A stretch of DNA of 64,000 bases from Blautia sp. XA-2221 (GCF_028767025.1 NZ_JAJQXX010000015.1:1-64000), one strand, 5' to 3'. Positions 20,442 through 29,814 are shown, numbered from the stretch's first letter. Numbers and translations are program-made. The notes: generated by a model from the letters alone, not told the origin.

Positions 20442-21752
20442 TTACTCTTCTGTCAGTATTACATCAAGAACTGTATCTGTCTGATCCGGCAGAATTGGAT
20501 CAAGTCCGAGATCTGCAAATACAATGTCCGGATAATCACTGTGTACCCAGCTGTTGGAAACCGGAACCTCAGCGCCTGTTGCAAGGTAACGGATTCCTTT
20601 CAGACGGTCTTTCGGAACGCCAAGAAGCGGAACCGGTCCGATTGTATTTTCAAAAAGGTGGAAATATCTGTGATTTCCTTTTCCTGTTACACGACCGTAA
20701 TCCGGTTTTGCAATCTCTGTTTTTCCGCAGCCGTAAATACTCTCTCCGTTTTTCTTCATCCATTTACCGATCTCGCGAAGGATCTCCATGGATTCCTCAG
20801 GAATATTACCCTTAACATCAGGGCCTACATTAAGAATCAGGTTTCCGCCTTTGGATACGCACTCTACCAGCTTCTTGATCAGCATGGAAGCCGGCTTGTA
20901 GAAGTGGTCTGTAGCGCAGAAGCCCCAGTGATTGTTCATAGTCACGCAGGCCTCCCAAGCAATGTCATTACCCTCCACATCCTGGATTCCGTTTGGCGGG
21001 ATCATCTGCTCAGGGCTTACAAAATCACCGTGGTACGGAGTAGGATTACATGCAGCCAGAGAACCGTATCCCTCGCCGCTGCACTCCAGACGGTTGTCAA
21101 TGATCACTTCCGGCTGAAGGCTTCTTACCATATCCATAAGCTCTGTCGCTCTCCATGCCTCTCCTCTGAGGTCATCATAGGAAAAGTCAAACCACAGAAT
21201 ATCAATCTTTCCATAGTTGGTACAGATTTCACGGATCTGGTTATGCATATAAGTCAGATAATTATCAAAGTTACGTCCGTCGTTTTTGTACTCCGGATTG
21301 TTTCTCATTGGATGCTGTCTGTCTCCGTAATGAGGATAATCGTCATGATACCAGTCAATAATAGTAAAGTAAATTCCTACTTTCAGGCCTTCTGCACGAA
21401 CAGCTTCCACATATTCTTTGATCAGGTCGCGGCCACATTTTGTATTTGTGGATTTAAAATCTGTGTACTGGCTGTCATAAAGGCAGAATCCATCATGGTG
21501 TTTTGCTGTAAGTACCACATATTTCATACCTGCTTCTTTTGCAGCGCGCGCCCATTCTCTTGGATCATAGTCAACAGGATCAAATTCCTCAAAATACTTC
21601 ATGTAATCTTCTTTCGGAATTTCCTCCTCGCTTCTTACCCATTCTCCTCTTGCCGGAATAGAATAAAGTCCCCAGTGGATAAACATACCGAATCTTGCAT
21701 CCAGGTACCATTCCATTCTCTTGTTATACTCATCTCTGTTAAATGTGTACAT
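20442..21752 (-). CDS. GH29 alpha-L-fucosidase, intracellular
   Basis: This 436-residue glycoside hydrolase family 29 enzyme has the barrel start WYLDARFGMFIHWGLYS (15-31), the substrate-contacting KHHDGF (84-89) and the nucleophile Asp189 in DILWFDFSYDD. It should release terminal L-fucose from oligosaccharides by a retaining mechanism. There is no signal peptide, so it acts in the cytoplasm on imported sugars. At this length it has the catalytic domain plus a small C-terminal beta domain, with no carbohydrate-binding module. It lies 40 bp after oppF. Linkage preference (alpha-1,2/3/4/6) is not visible. Confidence 0.92.
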   Translation of the reverse strand: MYTFNRDEYNKRMEWYLDARFGMFIHWGLYSIPARGEWVRSEEEIPKEDYMKYFEEFDPVDYDPREWARAAKEAGMKYVVLTAKHHDGFCLYDSQYTDFKSTNTKCGRDLIKEYVEAVRAEGLKVGIYFTIIDWYHDDYPHYGDRQHPMRNNPEYKNDGRNFDNYLTYMHNQIREICTNYGKIDILWFDFSYDDLRGEAWRATELMDMVRSLQPEVIIDNRLECSGEGYGSLAACNPTPYHGDFVSPEQMIPPNGIQDVEGNDIAWEACVTMNNHWGFCATDHFYKPASMLIKKLVECVSKGGNLILNVGPDVKGNIPEESMEILREIGKWMKKNGESIYGCGKTEIAKPDYGRVTGKGNHRYFHLFENTIGPVPLLGVPKDRLKGIRYLATGAEVPVSNSWVHSDYPDIVFADLGLDPILPDQTDTVLDVILTEE

Positions 21753-21792
21753 AACCTTCCTCCTGTGCGGATTTTAATTTATGATTTTCTTT

Positions 21793-22767
21793 TTACTCCT
21801 TAATATCCGGATAATGACATTTTACAATATGTCCCGGTGCTACCTCTACCGGAGTCGGACGCTCTGTCTTACATTTCTCTGTACAGTGAGGGCAGCGTGT
21901 ATGGAACAGACATCCACTTGGCGGGTTACTTGGACTTGGAAGATCTCCCTGCAAAATAATACGTTTGGACTTCTTCTCCGGATCCGGGATCGGAACTGCA
22001 GAAAGAAGCGCTCTTGTATATGGATGTCTCGGATTTGCATAAAGTTCTTTTTTCGGCGCTGTCTCAACAATTGTTCCCAGATACATAACGCCGATTCTGT
22101 CTGAAATCATTTCTACAACGCTGAGGTCATGAGAAATGAACAGATAAGTAAGGTTATATTCCTTCTGAAGACTCTGAAGGAGATTCAGTACCTGTGCCTG
22201 AATGGAAACGTCAAGAGCAGATACCGGCTCATCGGCAATGATCAGTTTTGGCTGTACGGTAAGGGCTCTGGCAATACCGATACGCTGACGCTGACCACCG
22301 GAAAATTCATGAGGATAACGCTCTCCATGAGAAGGGCTTAAGCCTACAACACCAAGAAGTTCATGAACTTTTTTCAGTCTTTCTCCTGCAGTCATATTCG
22401 TATGGATCAGAAGAGGCTCGCCGATCAGATCCTGAACTTTCATTCGTGGGTTCAGGGAACCATAAGGATCCTGGAAAACCATCTGAATATCAGATCTTAA
22501 AGGACGCATCTCATTATCAGAGATTTTTGAGATATCTTTTCCTTCAAACCAGATCTCACCTGTATCCGGAACGATCAGATGATCGATCAGTTTACCTGTT
22601 GTGGATTTACCGCAGCCAGACTCTCCTACCAGGGAAAAAGTTTCTCCCGGCATAATATCAAAGGAAACGTCGTTTACTGCGTGAACGAATTTTTTCTTTC
22701 CAAACATCCCCTTATTTGCAGAAAATGTTTTTGATATATTTTTTACTGATACTAATGCTTCGCTCAT
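21793..22767 (-). CDS. Oligopeptide-type ABC transporter ATP-binding protein (OppF-like)
   Basis: This 324-residue ATPase has Walker [10 protein letters not shown], signature [14 protein letters not shown] and Walker [13 protein letters not shown]. The C-terminal oligo_HPY extension with Cys residues ([15 protein letters not shown]) marks it as an OppF/DppF subunit. It forms a heterodimer with the OppD-like protein from the next gene upstream and powers the 24-25 kb permeases. The gap to the oppD-like stop is 6 bp. PepT-type importers of this family carry peptides, nickel or, in some bacteria, oligosaccharides; linkage to a fucosidase favours a glycan-bearing substrate. Confidence 0.92.
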   Translation of the reverse strand: MSEALVSVKNISKTFSANKGMFGKKKFVHAVNDVSFDIMPGETFSLVGESGCGKSTTGKLIDHLIVPDTGEIWFEGKDISKISDNEMRPLRSDIQMVFQDPYGSLNPRMKVQDLIGEPLLIHTNMTAGERLKKVHELLGVVGLSPSHGERYPHEFSGGQRQRIGIARALTVQPKLIIADEPVSALDVSIQAQVLNLLQSLQKEYNLTYLFISHDLSVVEMISDRIGVMYLGTIVETAPKKELYANPRHPYTRALLSAVPIPDPEKKSKRIILQGDLPSPSNPPSGCLFHTRCPHCTEKCKTERPTPVEVAPGHIVKCHYPDIKE

Positions 22768-22773
22768 GATCAG

Positions 22774-23757
22774 TTACGCCTCCTTTCCAAGATCATTCAT
22801 ATGATGACATCTGCATTTGTGGATGCCTTCCACGGTCATAAGTTCCGGTTCCTTCTCTCTGCAGATATCTGTTGCGTATTTACATCTTGGCGCGAATTTG
22901 CAGCCTTTTGGCATTACAGAAAGATCCGGTACGCTTCCCGGAATAGACGGAAGTGATTCCACTCCGCTTCCCAGCTTCGGAACAGAAGCGATCAGGCCCT
23001 GTGTATACGGATGTTTCGGTGCAGAGAACAGCTCTTTTACCGGAGCTTCCTCTACAATACGTCCTGCATACATAACAACTACACGGCTGCACATTTCAGC
23101 TACAACACCAAGGTCATGTGTGATCATCAGGATTCCAGTATTTTTCTTTTCACGGATTTCTTCCATAAGCTCAAGGATCTGCGCCTGAATGGTAACGTCA
23201 AGTGCAGTAGTGGGCTCATCTGCGATCAGCAGCTCCGGCTCACAGGACATTGCCATAGCGATCATAACACGCTGGCACATACCTCCGGAAAGCTGATGCG
23301 GATAGCTTTTCAGTGTCATATCCGGCTCAGGAATACCTACGGATTTCAGTACGTCATAAGCTCTCTGATGAGCCTGTTCTTTTGTAAAATCATTATGAAG
23401 CAGAATTGCCTCTGTAAGCTGCTTCTCTATTTTCATGCAGGGATTCAGGGAGTTCATCGGCTCCTGGAAGATCATTGCAACTTCTCTTCCGCGGATATTT
23501 CTCATCCCTTTTTTATCTTCTTTCAAAAGGTCAGTTCCGTTCAGAATAATCTCACCGTTGGAAATCTTGCTGTTTCTTGCCAGAAGACGCATAACTGACA
23601 GGGAGGTTACTGACTTTCCACAGCCGGATTCTCCAACCAGACCAAGGATTTCTCCTCTCTCAATGGAAAAAGAAACATTGTTTACGGCTGTTACCCATGT
23701 TTTGTCCCGCTTAAATTCTGTGCGGAGATTTTTTACTTCCAATAATTTTTCTGCCAT
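22774..23757 (-). CDS. Oligopeptide-type ABC transporter ATP-binding protein (OppD-like)
   Basis: This 327-residue ATPase has Walker [10 protein letters not shown], signature [15 protein letters not shown] and Walker [13 protein letters not shown]. The C-terminal extension has the Cys motif [15 protein letters not shown], typical of OppD/DppD. The signature reads SGGMCQR, with Met-Cys where Gln or Met-Arg is common; this is a usual variant of the subfamily. It is 11 bp after the oppC-like gene and 6 bp before the oppF-like gene, so the subunits are made together. Confidence 0.92.
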   Translation of the reverse strand: MAEKLLEVKNLRTEFKRDKTWVTAVNNVSFSIERGEILGLVGESGCGKSVTSLSVMRLLARNSKISNGEIILNGTDLLKEDKKGMRNIRGREVAMIFQEPMNSLNPCMKIEKQLTEAILLHNDFTKEQAHQRAYDVLKSVGIPEPDMTLKSYPHQLSGGMCQRVMIAMAMSCEPELLIADEPTTALDVTIQAQILELMEEIREKKNTGILMITHDLGVVAEMCSRVVVMYAGRIVEEAPVKELFSAPKHPYTQGLIASVPKLGSGVESLPSIPGSVPDLSVMPKGCKFAPRCKYATDICREKEPELMTVEGIHKCRCHHMNDLGKEA

Positions 23758-23768
23758 GGTTTTTCCTC

Positions 23769-24671
23769 CTAGTTCATCTTCGGATCCAGAGTATCTCTAA
23801 GTCCATCGCCAAGCAGGTTAAATGCAAGAACAGTAAGGAAGATCAGGATACCTGGAAACAGTACCATATGCGGAGCTGTATTCAGATAGTTACGTCCAAG
23901 TGAAAGCATTGCACCCCAGTCAGGCTCTGTAACATTTGCGCCGAATCCCAGGAAGCTCAGAGATGATGCAGCAAGGATTGCTGTACCAATACGCATAGTA
24001 AAGTTTACGATCATAGACTGAATTGTTCCGGGGAATACATGAACAAACAGAATTCTGCTGTTCTTACATCCCAGTGAACGGGCAACCTCAACATAAAGAG
24101 ACTGCTTTACGGAAATAGTTGCGCTTCGTATGATACGGGCAAAGGATGGAACCGTAAATACCGCAACAGCGATCATAACGTTTACCATACCAGGTCCGAT
24201 AATAGCAACAACTGCGATTGCAAGAAGGATGTCCGGAAATGCGAAAAGCACATCACAGCATCTCATGATCAGGGAATCAACAAAACCGCCATAGAAACCA
24301 GCGATCAGTCCCAGAATAACACCGCCGGCTGTTCCGATGATCGTAGCGATCAGAGCGCAGGAAAGGGACAGTCTGGAACCTACCATCAGACGGCTGAATA
24401 CGTCCTGTCCAAACTCATCTGTACCCCAGATGTGAGCGGCACTTGGTCCCTGAAGAAGACTTGTATAGTCCGGCTGATCCGGTGCATATGGAACAATAAA
24501 CGGTGCAATAATTGCCATTAAAACAATAAACAGAATAAAAACAAGAGAAACAACTGCTGTTTTACGCTTCATAAACTTTTTGGTAAATTCTTTTACCTTG
24601 CTCTGCGCCTTAGGAAGCTCTTCAGCAGCAGCAAATTTATTCTGATCTAAATTTGTATTTGTCTGTGCCAT
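23769..24671 (-). CDS. ABC transporter permease (OppC/DppC-like)
   Basis: This 300-residue inner-membrane permease has an N-terminal cytoplasmic stretch, one membrane helix (~40-60) and then five more. DEFGQDVFSRLMVGSRLSL is typical of OppC/DppC. The EAA loop that docks to the ATPases reads VEVARSLGCKNSRILFVHVFP. It pairs with the OppB-like permease to form the channel. It is spaced 11 bp on each side from oppB and oppD. The substrate is not evident from the permease alone. Confidence 0.92.
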   Translation of the reverse strand: MAQTNTNLDQNKFAAAEELPKAQSKVKEFTKKFMKRKTAVVSLVFILFIVLMAIIAPFIVPYAPDQPDYTSLLQGPSAAHIWGTDEFGQDVFSRLMVGSRLSLSCALIATIIGTAGGVILGLIAGFYGGFVDSLIMRCCDVLFAFPDILLAIAVVAIIGPGMVNVMIAVAVFTVPSFARIIRSATISVKQSLYVEVARSLGCKNSRILFVHVFPGTIQSMIVNFTMRIGTAILAASSLSFLGFGANVTEPDWGAMLSLGRNYLNTAPHMVLFPGILIFLTVLAFNLLGDGLRDTLDPKMN

Positions 24672-24682
24672 ATTTTTTCCTC

Positions 24683-25603
24683 CTAATTATAACGAATTTT
24701 CGGGTTGATGACTCCGTAAAGAACATCCACGATCAGGTTGATGACAATATACTCTGCTGCAAAGAACAGAAGCAGCGCCTGTACTACCTTGTAATCTCGG
24801 AAGTTAATGGAATCTACCAGCAGACGGCCAAGTCCCGGAATAGAAAATACAGTTTCAGCCATAACAGAACCGGAAAGAAGACCACCGATCTGAAGTCCGG
24901 CAACTGTAACGATCTCAATAAGAGAGTTTTTAAATGCATGGCGCATTACAACAAGAGTTTCTTTCAGACCTTTTGCACGAGCTGTTCGAACATAATCCTC
25001 ACGCATGGTCTCCAGCATGGTAGATCTGGTAAATCGTCCAAGTACAGCCATGATTCCGGCGCCCATAGTAAGTGACGGAAGGATGTAGCTCTGCCAGGAA
25101 TCCAGACCTCCTGTAGGAAGCCACTGAAGAGCAACTGAGAATCCCTGGATCAGCTCAAGACCTAACCAGAAACTCGGCACCGATATACCTGATATGGCGA
25201 TGATCATTCCTATATAGTCAAGAGTTCTTCCATGGAATACTGCTGAAATAATACCAAGAGCAATACCGATAATGGTTGCCCAGATCATTGCAGAAACTGT
25301 CAGCATAATAGTTGGTTTCATTCTTGGAGCGATTGTCTCAACAACTGTTTTTCCGTTTTTAATAGAATCGCCAAGGTCTCCGGTAAAAAGACCTTTCATG
25401 TATTTTCCATACTGTACCAGCAGCGGATCATTCAGTCCCAGCTGTTCTCTTACAACTTCTACGTCTTCTTTCGTTGCATCCTGTCCTGCGATCATTCTGG
25501 CCGGATCGCCAGGGATCATATGTATAAACATAAATATTACAAATGAAATCACAAGAAGGAGAGGGATTGCGCTTGCAACACGCTTACAAAAATATTTACC
25601 CAT
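24683..25603 (-). CDS. ABC transporter permease (OppB/DppB-like)
   Basis: This 306-residue permease has an N-terminal membrane helix followed by FIHMIPGDPARMIAG, the OppB/DppB external loop signature, and then five more helices. The EAA loop YVRTARAKGLKETLVVMRHAFKN contacts the ATPase. It is the first permease gene, separated from the solute-binding protein by 182 bp holding a nested hairpin. That arrangement usually gives excess binding protein over membrane components. Confidence 0.92.
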   Translation of the reverse strand: MGKYFCKRVASAIPLLLVISFVIFMFIHMIPGDPARMIAGQDATKEDVEVVREQLGLNDPLLVQYGKYMKGLFTGDLGDSIKNGKTVVETIAPRMKPTIMLTVSAMIWATIIGIALGIISAVFHGRTLDYIGMIIAISGISVPSFWLGLELIQGFSVALQWLPTGGLDSWQSYILPSLTMGAGIMAVLGRFTRSTMLETMREDYVRTARAKGLKETLVVMRHAFKNSLIEIVTVAGLQIGGLLSGSVMAETVFSIPGLGRLLVDSINFRDYKVVQALLLFFAAEYIVINLIVDVLYGVINPKIRYN

Positions 25604-25655
25604 TCTTTTGCCTCCAGTCTGAGTTATAAAAAATAATCATTGTCCATAGTCACAA

Positions 25656-25708
25656 AAACTGCCGTCCCCACATCTGTGAATGGTCACAGACAGTTGAACG
25701 GCAGTTTT
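25656..25708 (-). terminator. Nested hairpin between binding-protein and permease genes (attenuator)
   Basis: Outer arms AAAACTGCCGT (25656-25666) and ACGGCAGTTTT (25698-25708) enclose a second stem, TCTGTGA/TCACAGA. A short T run follows on the minus strand. It can partially terminate transcription or protect the 3' end of the binding-protein message, allowing unequal expression within the operon. Confidence 0.7.
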
Positions 25709-25785
25709 CTGCTAAGAACTTTTATGTTCTGTTACATACTTCTGCGGCGCCTGTCGCCCCAGTTATATATTTACTTTTTAATTAT

Positions 25786-27399
25786 TTACTGAGCAAGCAC
25801 TGCTTCAGTGAAGTTAAATGATCCGTCCGGAGATACATATGCGCCGGAGAGATAAGATTTAGATGCATAGAGGATCTGATCGTTTCCAAGGAACAGCCAC
25901 GGAGCAGCTTCCCATGCGATTGTCTGAGCCTCACCATAAACCTCAGCCTGTTTGTCCGGATCTGCAGTTGCAAGACCTTCATCTAACAGTTTGTCAAAGT
26001 CTTTATTTATAAAGTATGCTGTGTTGGCACTTGTAGGAGGTACCATATCGCTGTGAAGCAGGGAACGAACAGAACCATCCATAGTAAAGTCAGATGCAGA
26101 CCAGTTTACATACCACATATTAACTTCTGCTTCTTCCTGATCTACATAAATCTTGTCGTTAAGTGTTGCAGGCTCCATAGGAAGAACCTCAACGTCAATG
26201 TTGATCTGAGCAAGCATCTGTTTGATAAATGTCATACCTTTTACTTCCTGAGTGGAGTTATCTCCCCACAGTGTAAGCTTGAATCCATCCTCATAGCCAG
26301 CTTCTTTCATAAGCTCTTTTGCTTTTTCAAGATCATAAGTATAAGGAGTCTGCTCTTTGTATCCTCCGATAATAGAAGGAACGATAGATGTTGCAGGTTT
26401 TGCATATCCGGAATACATAAGCTGAATGTATGCGTCTTTATCGATTGCATAGTTCATAGCCTGACGAACTTTTTCATCTTTCAGCTCCGGAACATTCATG
26501 TTCAGAGTTACATATCTCATGATGTTGGAGTCTGCTGCCAGTACGTTTACATCATCATTGCCTTTGATTGCCTCGATCTGGTCTGACGGCATCGGATAAA
26601 CGAGATCTGCCTCTCCAGTCTGAAGCATAGCAGTACGGGAACCAGCCTCCGGAACCTCTTTAATAGTAACAGTATCTACAGAAGCTTTTTCGCCCCAGTA
26701 ATCTTCATTGCGCTCAAAAGTTGTATGATCTCCCTCTTCCCACTCTGTGCAGATGAACGGGCCGGTTCCTACCGGATGATTCATAATATCATTGCCATAT
26801 TCCTCAAGAGCAGCCGGGCTGATCATGCAGATCTGTGTCATACGATTGATGAACGGCGCCCATGGCTCACTGAGTTTGAATACTACAGTGTAGTCATCCG
26901 GAGTTTCGATGCTTTCCACACGGTATGTTTCTGATCCGTCTTCTCCAGTTACAACAAAAGTTCTTCTCTGACGAAGATTGTTTTCTTTATCAATGATACG
27001 CTCATAGTTTGCTTTTACTGCTGCTGCATTAAAGTCTGTTCCGTCTGTAAACTTAACGCCTTCACGAAGATGGAAAGTGTAAGTAAGAGAATCCTCAGAT
27101 ACTTCCCAGGAATCTGCAAGCTGTCCCTGAATCTCCTGATTCTCATCAAATGCTACTAACATTTCGTAGCATCCACGGGTTGCGGAAATTGCGTTTGTAT
27201 CCGGAATATTTGCCGGGTCCATGGAACTTACGCTTCCCTCGATTGCGATCACCAGATCATTGTCCGGGGATTTTGCTTCTGTGTTGGTTGCCTTCAGTGC
27301 GTATCCGTCTTCTTTTTCTGCTGCGAATACTGTTGTGCCCATTGACAGTGTCATTACGCCTGCCAGAAGAGCTGCGAGAACTTTTTTACGATTCTTCAT
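25786..27399 (-). CDS. Secreted family 5 solute-binding protein
   Basis: This 537-residue extracytoplasmic binding protein has an Opp/Dpp fold (SBP_bac_5): a signal peptide (1-26, KKVLAALLAGVMTLSMG then TVFAAE), LVIAIEGSVSSMDPA, and FHLREGVKFTDGTDFNA, which is the family signature. It delivers ligand to the OppBC permeases. There is no lipobox cysteine after the signal sequence, so standard lipoprotein anchoring is not possible; it may be released or held by an uncleaved signal. It is the first gene of the operon, 180 bp downstream of a strong promoter. The ligand is inferred to be a fucosylated glycopeptide or oligosaccharide from neighbouring enzymes. Confidence 0.92.
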   Translation of the reverse strand: MKNRKKVLAALLAGVMTLSMGTTVFAAEKEDGYALKATNTEAKSPDNDLVIAIEGSVSSMDPANIPDTNAISATRGCYEMLVAFDENQEIQGQLADSWEVSEDSLTYTFHLREGVKFTDGTDFNAAAVKANYERIIDKENNLRQRRTFVVTGEDGSETYRVESIETPDDYTVVFKLSEPWAPFINRMTQICMISPAALEEYGNDIMNHPVGTGPFICTEWEEGDHTTFERNEDYWGEKASVDTVTIKEVPEAGSRTAMLQTGEADLVYPMPSDQIEAIKGNDDVNVLAADSNIMRYVTLNMNVPELKDEKVRQAMNYAIDKDAYIQLMYSGYAKPATSIVPSIIGGYKEQTPYTYDLEKAKELMKEAGYEDGFKLTLWGDNSTQEVKGMTFIKQMLAQINIDVEVLPMEPATLNDKIYVDQEEAEVNMWYVNWSASDFTMDGSVRSLLHSDMVPPTSANTAYFINKDFDKLLDEGLATADPDKQAEVYGEAQTIAWEAAPWLFLGNDQILYASKSYLSGAYVSPDGSFNFTEAVLAQ

Positions 27400-27579
27400 A
27401 AATCTTTCTCCTTTTTCTTTTTTATTTGTTAATAAGTTACAATTTCGTTATGAAATATGGGTACAAAAAAAGCATCTCTTATTTTTTGCATTTTGCAATG
27501 TTCTCATTATCTGATCTGATTCAACAATTTGCCCCTTTGCATACTCATAAAAAATACTTTGCCTTAATTCGATATCCAC

Positions 27580-27608
27580 AGTATAACAATTTTCTACATA
27601 TTTGTCAA
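27580..27608 (-). promoter_or_regulatory. Strong promoter of the binding-protein/opp/fucosidase operon
   Basis: Minus-strand -35 TTGACA (27603-27608), 17-bp spacer, -10 TATACT (27580-27585). It gives a leader of about 170 nt before the binding-protein ATG. No recognised riboswitch is seen in the leader. Confidence 0.85.
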
Positions 27609-27646
27609 TGATTTTTTATTATTTTTTATTGATTATTCTTACTCTG

Positions 27647-27691
27647 TCCTGTTTTTATTTAACAAATAAGTATAAACAATCCAAAACAGGA
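27647..27691. promoter_or_regulatory. Inverted repeat upstream of the opp operon promoter
   Basis: TCCTGTTTT (27647-27655) and AAAACAGGA (27683-27691) form a perfect 9-bp inverted repeat with a 27-bp spacer. It lies about 40 bp upstream of the -35 hexamer. It has no T run, so it looks more like a protein-binding site than a terminator. Candidates to bind are the DeoR protein or the adjacent response regulator. Confidence 0.4.
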
Positions 27692-27758
27692 TGAATCAAA
27701 CATTTTTCTTTTATCAGAAATTATACACTCTGCCTTTTTCACACAGCAGACCTGAAAA

Positions 27759-27797
27759 AAGGACAGCCCGGAAAATCTTCTTTTCCAGTCTGTCCTT
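27759..27797 (-). terminator. Terminator of the two-component operon
   Basis: AAGGACAG (27759-27766) pairs with CTGTCCTT (27790-27797), with an inner GGAAAA/TTTTCC stem. On the minus strand it is followed by TTTTTT. It ends the response-regulator transcript, so the opp operon starts independently. Together with the promoter at 27580 and the repeat at 27647 this accounts for the 27400-27857 gap; no gene is seen there. Confidence 0.85.
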
Positions 27798-27857
27798 ATA
27801 TAAATAGCTCTTATATCCTATTGGGAAAGCCTTTCTTCCGTTTTCCCTGTTTTCTCT

Positions 27858-28547
27858 TTAAACTTTAAACCGGTATCCTACGCCCCATATGGTTTCAATA
27901 TACTGAGGCTTGGCTGTATTAAATTCAATCTTTTCCCGGATCTTTTTAATGTGGACCGTAACTGTGGCAATATCTCCCACGGATTCCATCGCCCATATTT
28001 CCCGGAACAGTTCGTCTTTTGTAAATACACGGTTGGGATTTTCTGCCAGAAATGTAAGAAGGTCAAACTCTTTTGTAGTAAAAGTAGTTTCTTCTCCGTT
28101 TACCCACACACGTCTTGCAGTTTTATCGATCTTGATCCCCCGGATCTCGATCACGTCGTTTTTTACAGCTCCGGATCCCACCAGTCGATTATATCGTTCC
28201 ATATGGGCCTTGACTCTGGCAACCAGCTCACTTGGACTAAAAGGCTTCGTCATATAATCGTCCGCCCCCAGACCCAGGCCCCGGATCTTGTCAATATCGT
28301 CTTTTTTGGCAGATACCATAATGATCGGTGTATTTTTTTCCTGACGTACCTGCTTGCAGATATCAAACCCATCCACCTCCGGAAGCATAAGATCCAGAAT
28401 GATCAGATCGTATTCCTCTGTCATTGCCTTCTGGAGTCCGGTATCGCCTCTGTTAGCAATCTCCACCTCAAAACCGGAAAGTTCCAGGTAGTCCTTTTCC
28501 AGATCTGCAATAGCCTCTTCGTCTTCAACGATCAATATTTTACTCAT
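27858..28547 (-). CDS. OmpR/PhoB-family response regulator
   Basis: This 229-residue protein has an N-terminal receiver domain: acidic VEDEE, phospho-acceptor Asp52 in ILDLMLPEVDG, VSAK and MTKPF with the conserved lysine. The C-terminal winged helix includes FTTKEFDLLTFLAENPNRVFTKDEL and ends TIWGVGYRF, as in OmpR and VanR proteins. It is activated by phosphotransfer from the kinase encoded just upstream, with which it overlaps by 4 bp. Targets are unknown; the nearest candidates are its own operon and the opp operon promoter downstream. Confidence 0.93.
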   Translation of the reverse strand: MSKILIVEDEEAIADLEKDYLELSGFEVEIANRGDTGLQKAMTEEYDLIILDLMLPEVDGFDICKQVRQEKNTPIIMVSAKKDDIDKIRGLGLGADDYMTKPFSPSELVARVKAHMERYNRLVGSGAVKNDVIEIRGIKIDKTARRVWVNGEETTFTTKEFDLLTFLAENPNRVFTKDELFREIWAMESVGDIATVTVHIKKIREKIEFNTAKPQYIETIWGVGYRFKV

Positions 28548-29710
28548 TTCATTGGTACCTCCTGATATTTTCTTAAAACAAAATACATAATGGTTCCGAT
28601 TCCCTCACGGCTGGTAGCCCAAACCTTTCCTCCATGATCCTCCATAATCTTTTTTACAATGGAAAGACCGATGCCGCTTCCGCCCTTGGAAGAATTTCTG
28701 GAAACATCAGTCCTGTAAAAACGGTCAAAAATATAAGTGAGATCCTTGGATGCGATCCCTTTTCCATTGTCCTCGATCTCTACCTGAACAAAATCCCCCA
28801 CATCCTTCACCCGGATTTGGATCACGCCCTTTGTCTTGTCCATATATTTGATAGCATTTCCGATAATGTTATGGATTACACGGCGAATCTGCTCTCCGTC
28901 TGCAATCACCAGCACATTTCTGTCAACATAATTGGCATAGTAGAGCTGAATCCCTCTCGTTTCCAGTTCCAGACCGATTTCCTCTGCACAGTCAGAAAAA
29001 TAATCGTCCACATTCAGTTTGCTGAATGTATATGGAATCCTGTTTGTGTCGATCTTGGAATAAAAGGTAAGCTCGTTGATCAGGTGATCCATTTCGTTTG
29101 TTTTATTATAAATGGTTCTTACATAGCGGTCCATTTTTTCGGGAGTGTCTGCAACTCCGTCCATAATACCTTCTACATATCCCTTCACTGCTGTGATAGG
29201 TGTTTTGAGATCATGGGAAATATTACTGATCAGTTCCTTGTTTTCCTTATCCAGAATGAGCTTTTCCTCTGCTGATTCCTTCAGCCGCCGCCGCATTTCT
29301 TCAAAATCCCGGCACAGCTCAGAAAATTCATCTGTTCCTTCCACATCCAGCACAAAATCCAGATTCCCATCCTTAATATTCCTGGTGGCCTTGCGCAGCT
29401 TCACAAGAGGAGTGGCAATACTCCTGTAAATCCACAGTCCCACAGATAAACTGGTAAATACAAGTATCACCAGAGCAGAAACAAACAGATCCTTTGTCAT
29501 GATCTGAAGCCCATCCTGCCCTGTTTCAGAATCAGCAATGGTGATCCCATAACCATAATCATGCTCTGCCGACACTGTTTCAGCTGTTTCTGTCTTTTTT
29601 TCCTCCCTGATCTGTGCTTCCCGCATTCCGTGAAGTGTGGCGGCAAACAAAAGAAGAGGTACCAGAATGATCATAAAAAAGCCAACCATAATTCTTGTCT
29701 GTAATTTCAT
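28544..29710 (-). CDS. Membrane sensor histidine kinase
   Basis: This is a 388-residue kinase with two membrane helices (~6-26 and ~74-96) flanking a short external loop of about 45 residues. A HAMP domain follows, then the H-box NISHDLKTPITAV with the phosphorylated His, the N-box HNIIGNAIKY, G1 DNGKGIA and G2 GGSGIGLSI. The small sensor loop suggests sensing in or at the membrane, as in VanS- or BceS-like kinases, rather than of a large ligand. It overlaps the response-regulator start by 4 bp (ATGA). The signal is unknown. Confidence 0.93.
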   Translation of the reverse strand: MKLQTRIMVGFFMIILVPLLLFAATLHGMREAQIREEKKTETAETVSAEHDYGYGITIADSETGQDGLQIMTKDLFVSALVILVFTSLSVGLWIYRSIATPLVKLRKATRNIKDGNLDFVLDVEGTDEFSELCRDFEEMRRRLKESAEEKLILDKENKELISNISHDLKTPITAVKGYVEGIMDGVADTPEKMDRYVRTIYNKTNEMDHLINELTFYSKIDTNRIPYTFSKLNVDDYFSDCAEEIGLELETRGIQLYYANYVDRNVLVIADGEQIRRVIHNIIGNAIKYMDKTKGVIQIRVKDVGDFVQVEIEDNGKGIASKDLTYIFDRFYRTDVSRNSSKGGSGIGLSIVKKIMEDHGGKVWATSREGIGTIMYFVLRKYQEVPMK

Positions 29711-29814
29711 GAAGCCTCCCTGTTTCCATCAGACGGAAGAAATTTCTCGCATTTTCCTGCAAACTTCCCTGTCTGGCAGAACAATATATCATACTGCTTT
29801 TTCCGGCATATAAA

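Noticed and set aside
20436-21803. Long plus-strand open frame (455 codons)
   Set aside because: It is antisense to the GH29 fucosidase, which has clear family motifs. The antisense protein is rich in Cys, His and Ser and resembles nothing, as expected for a mirror frame.
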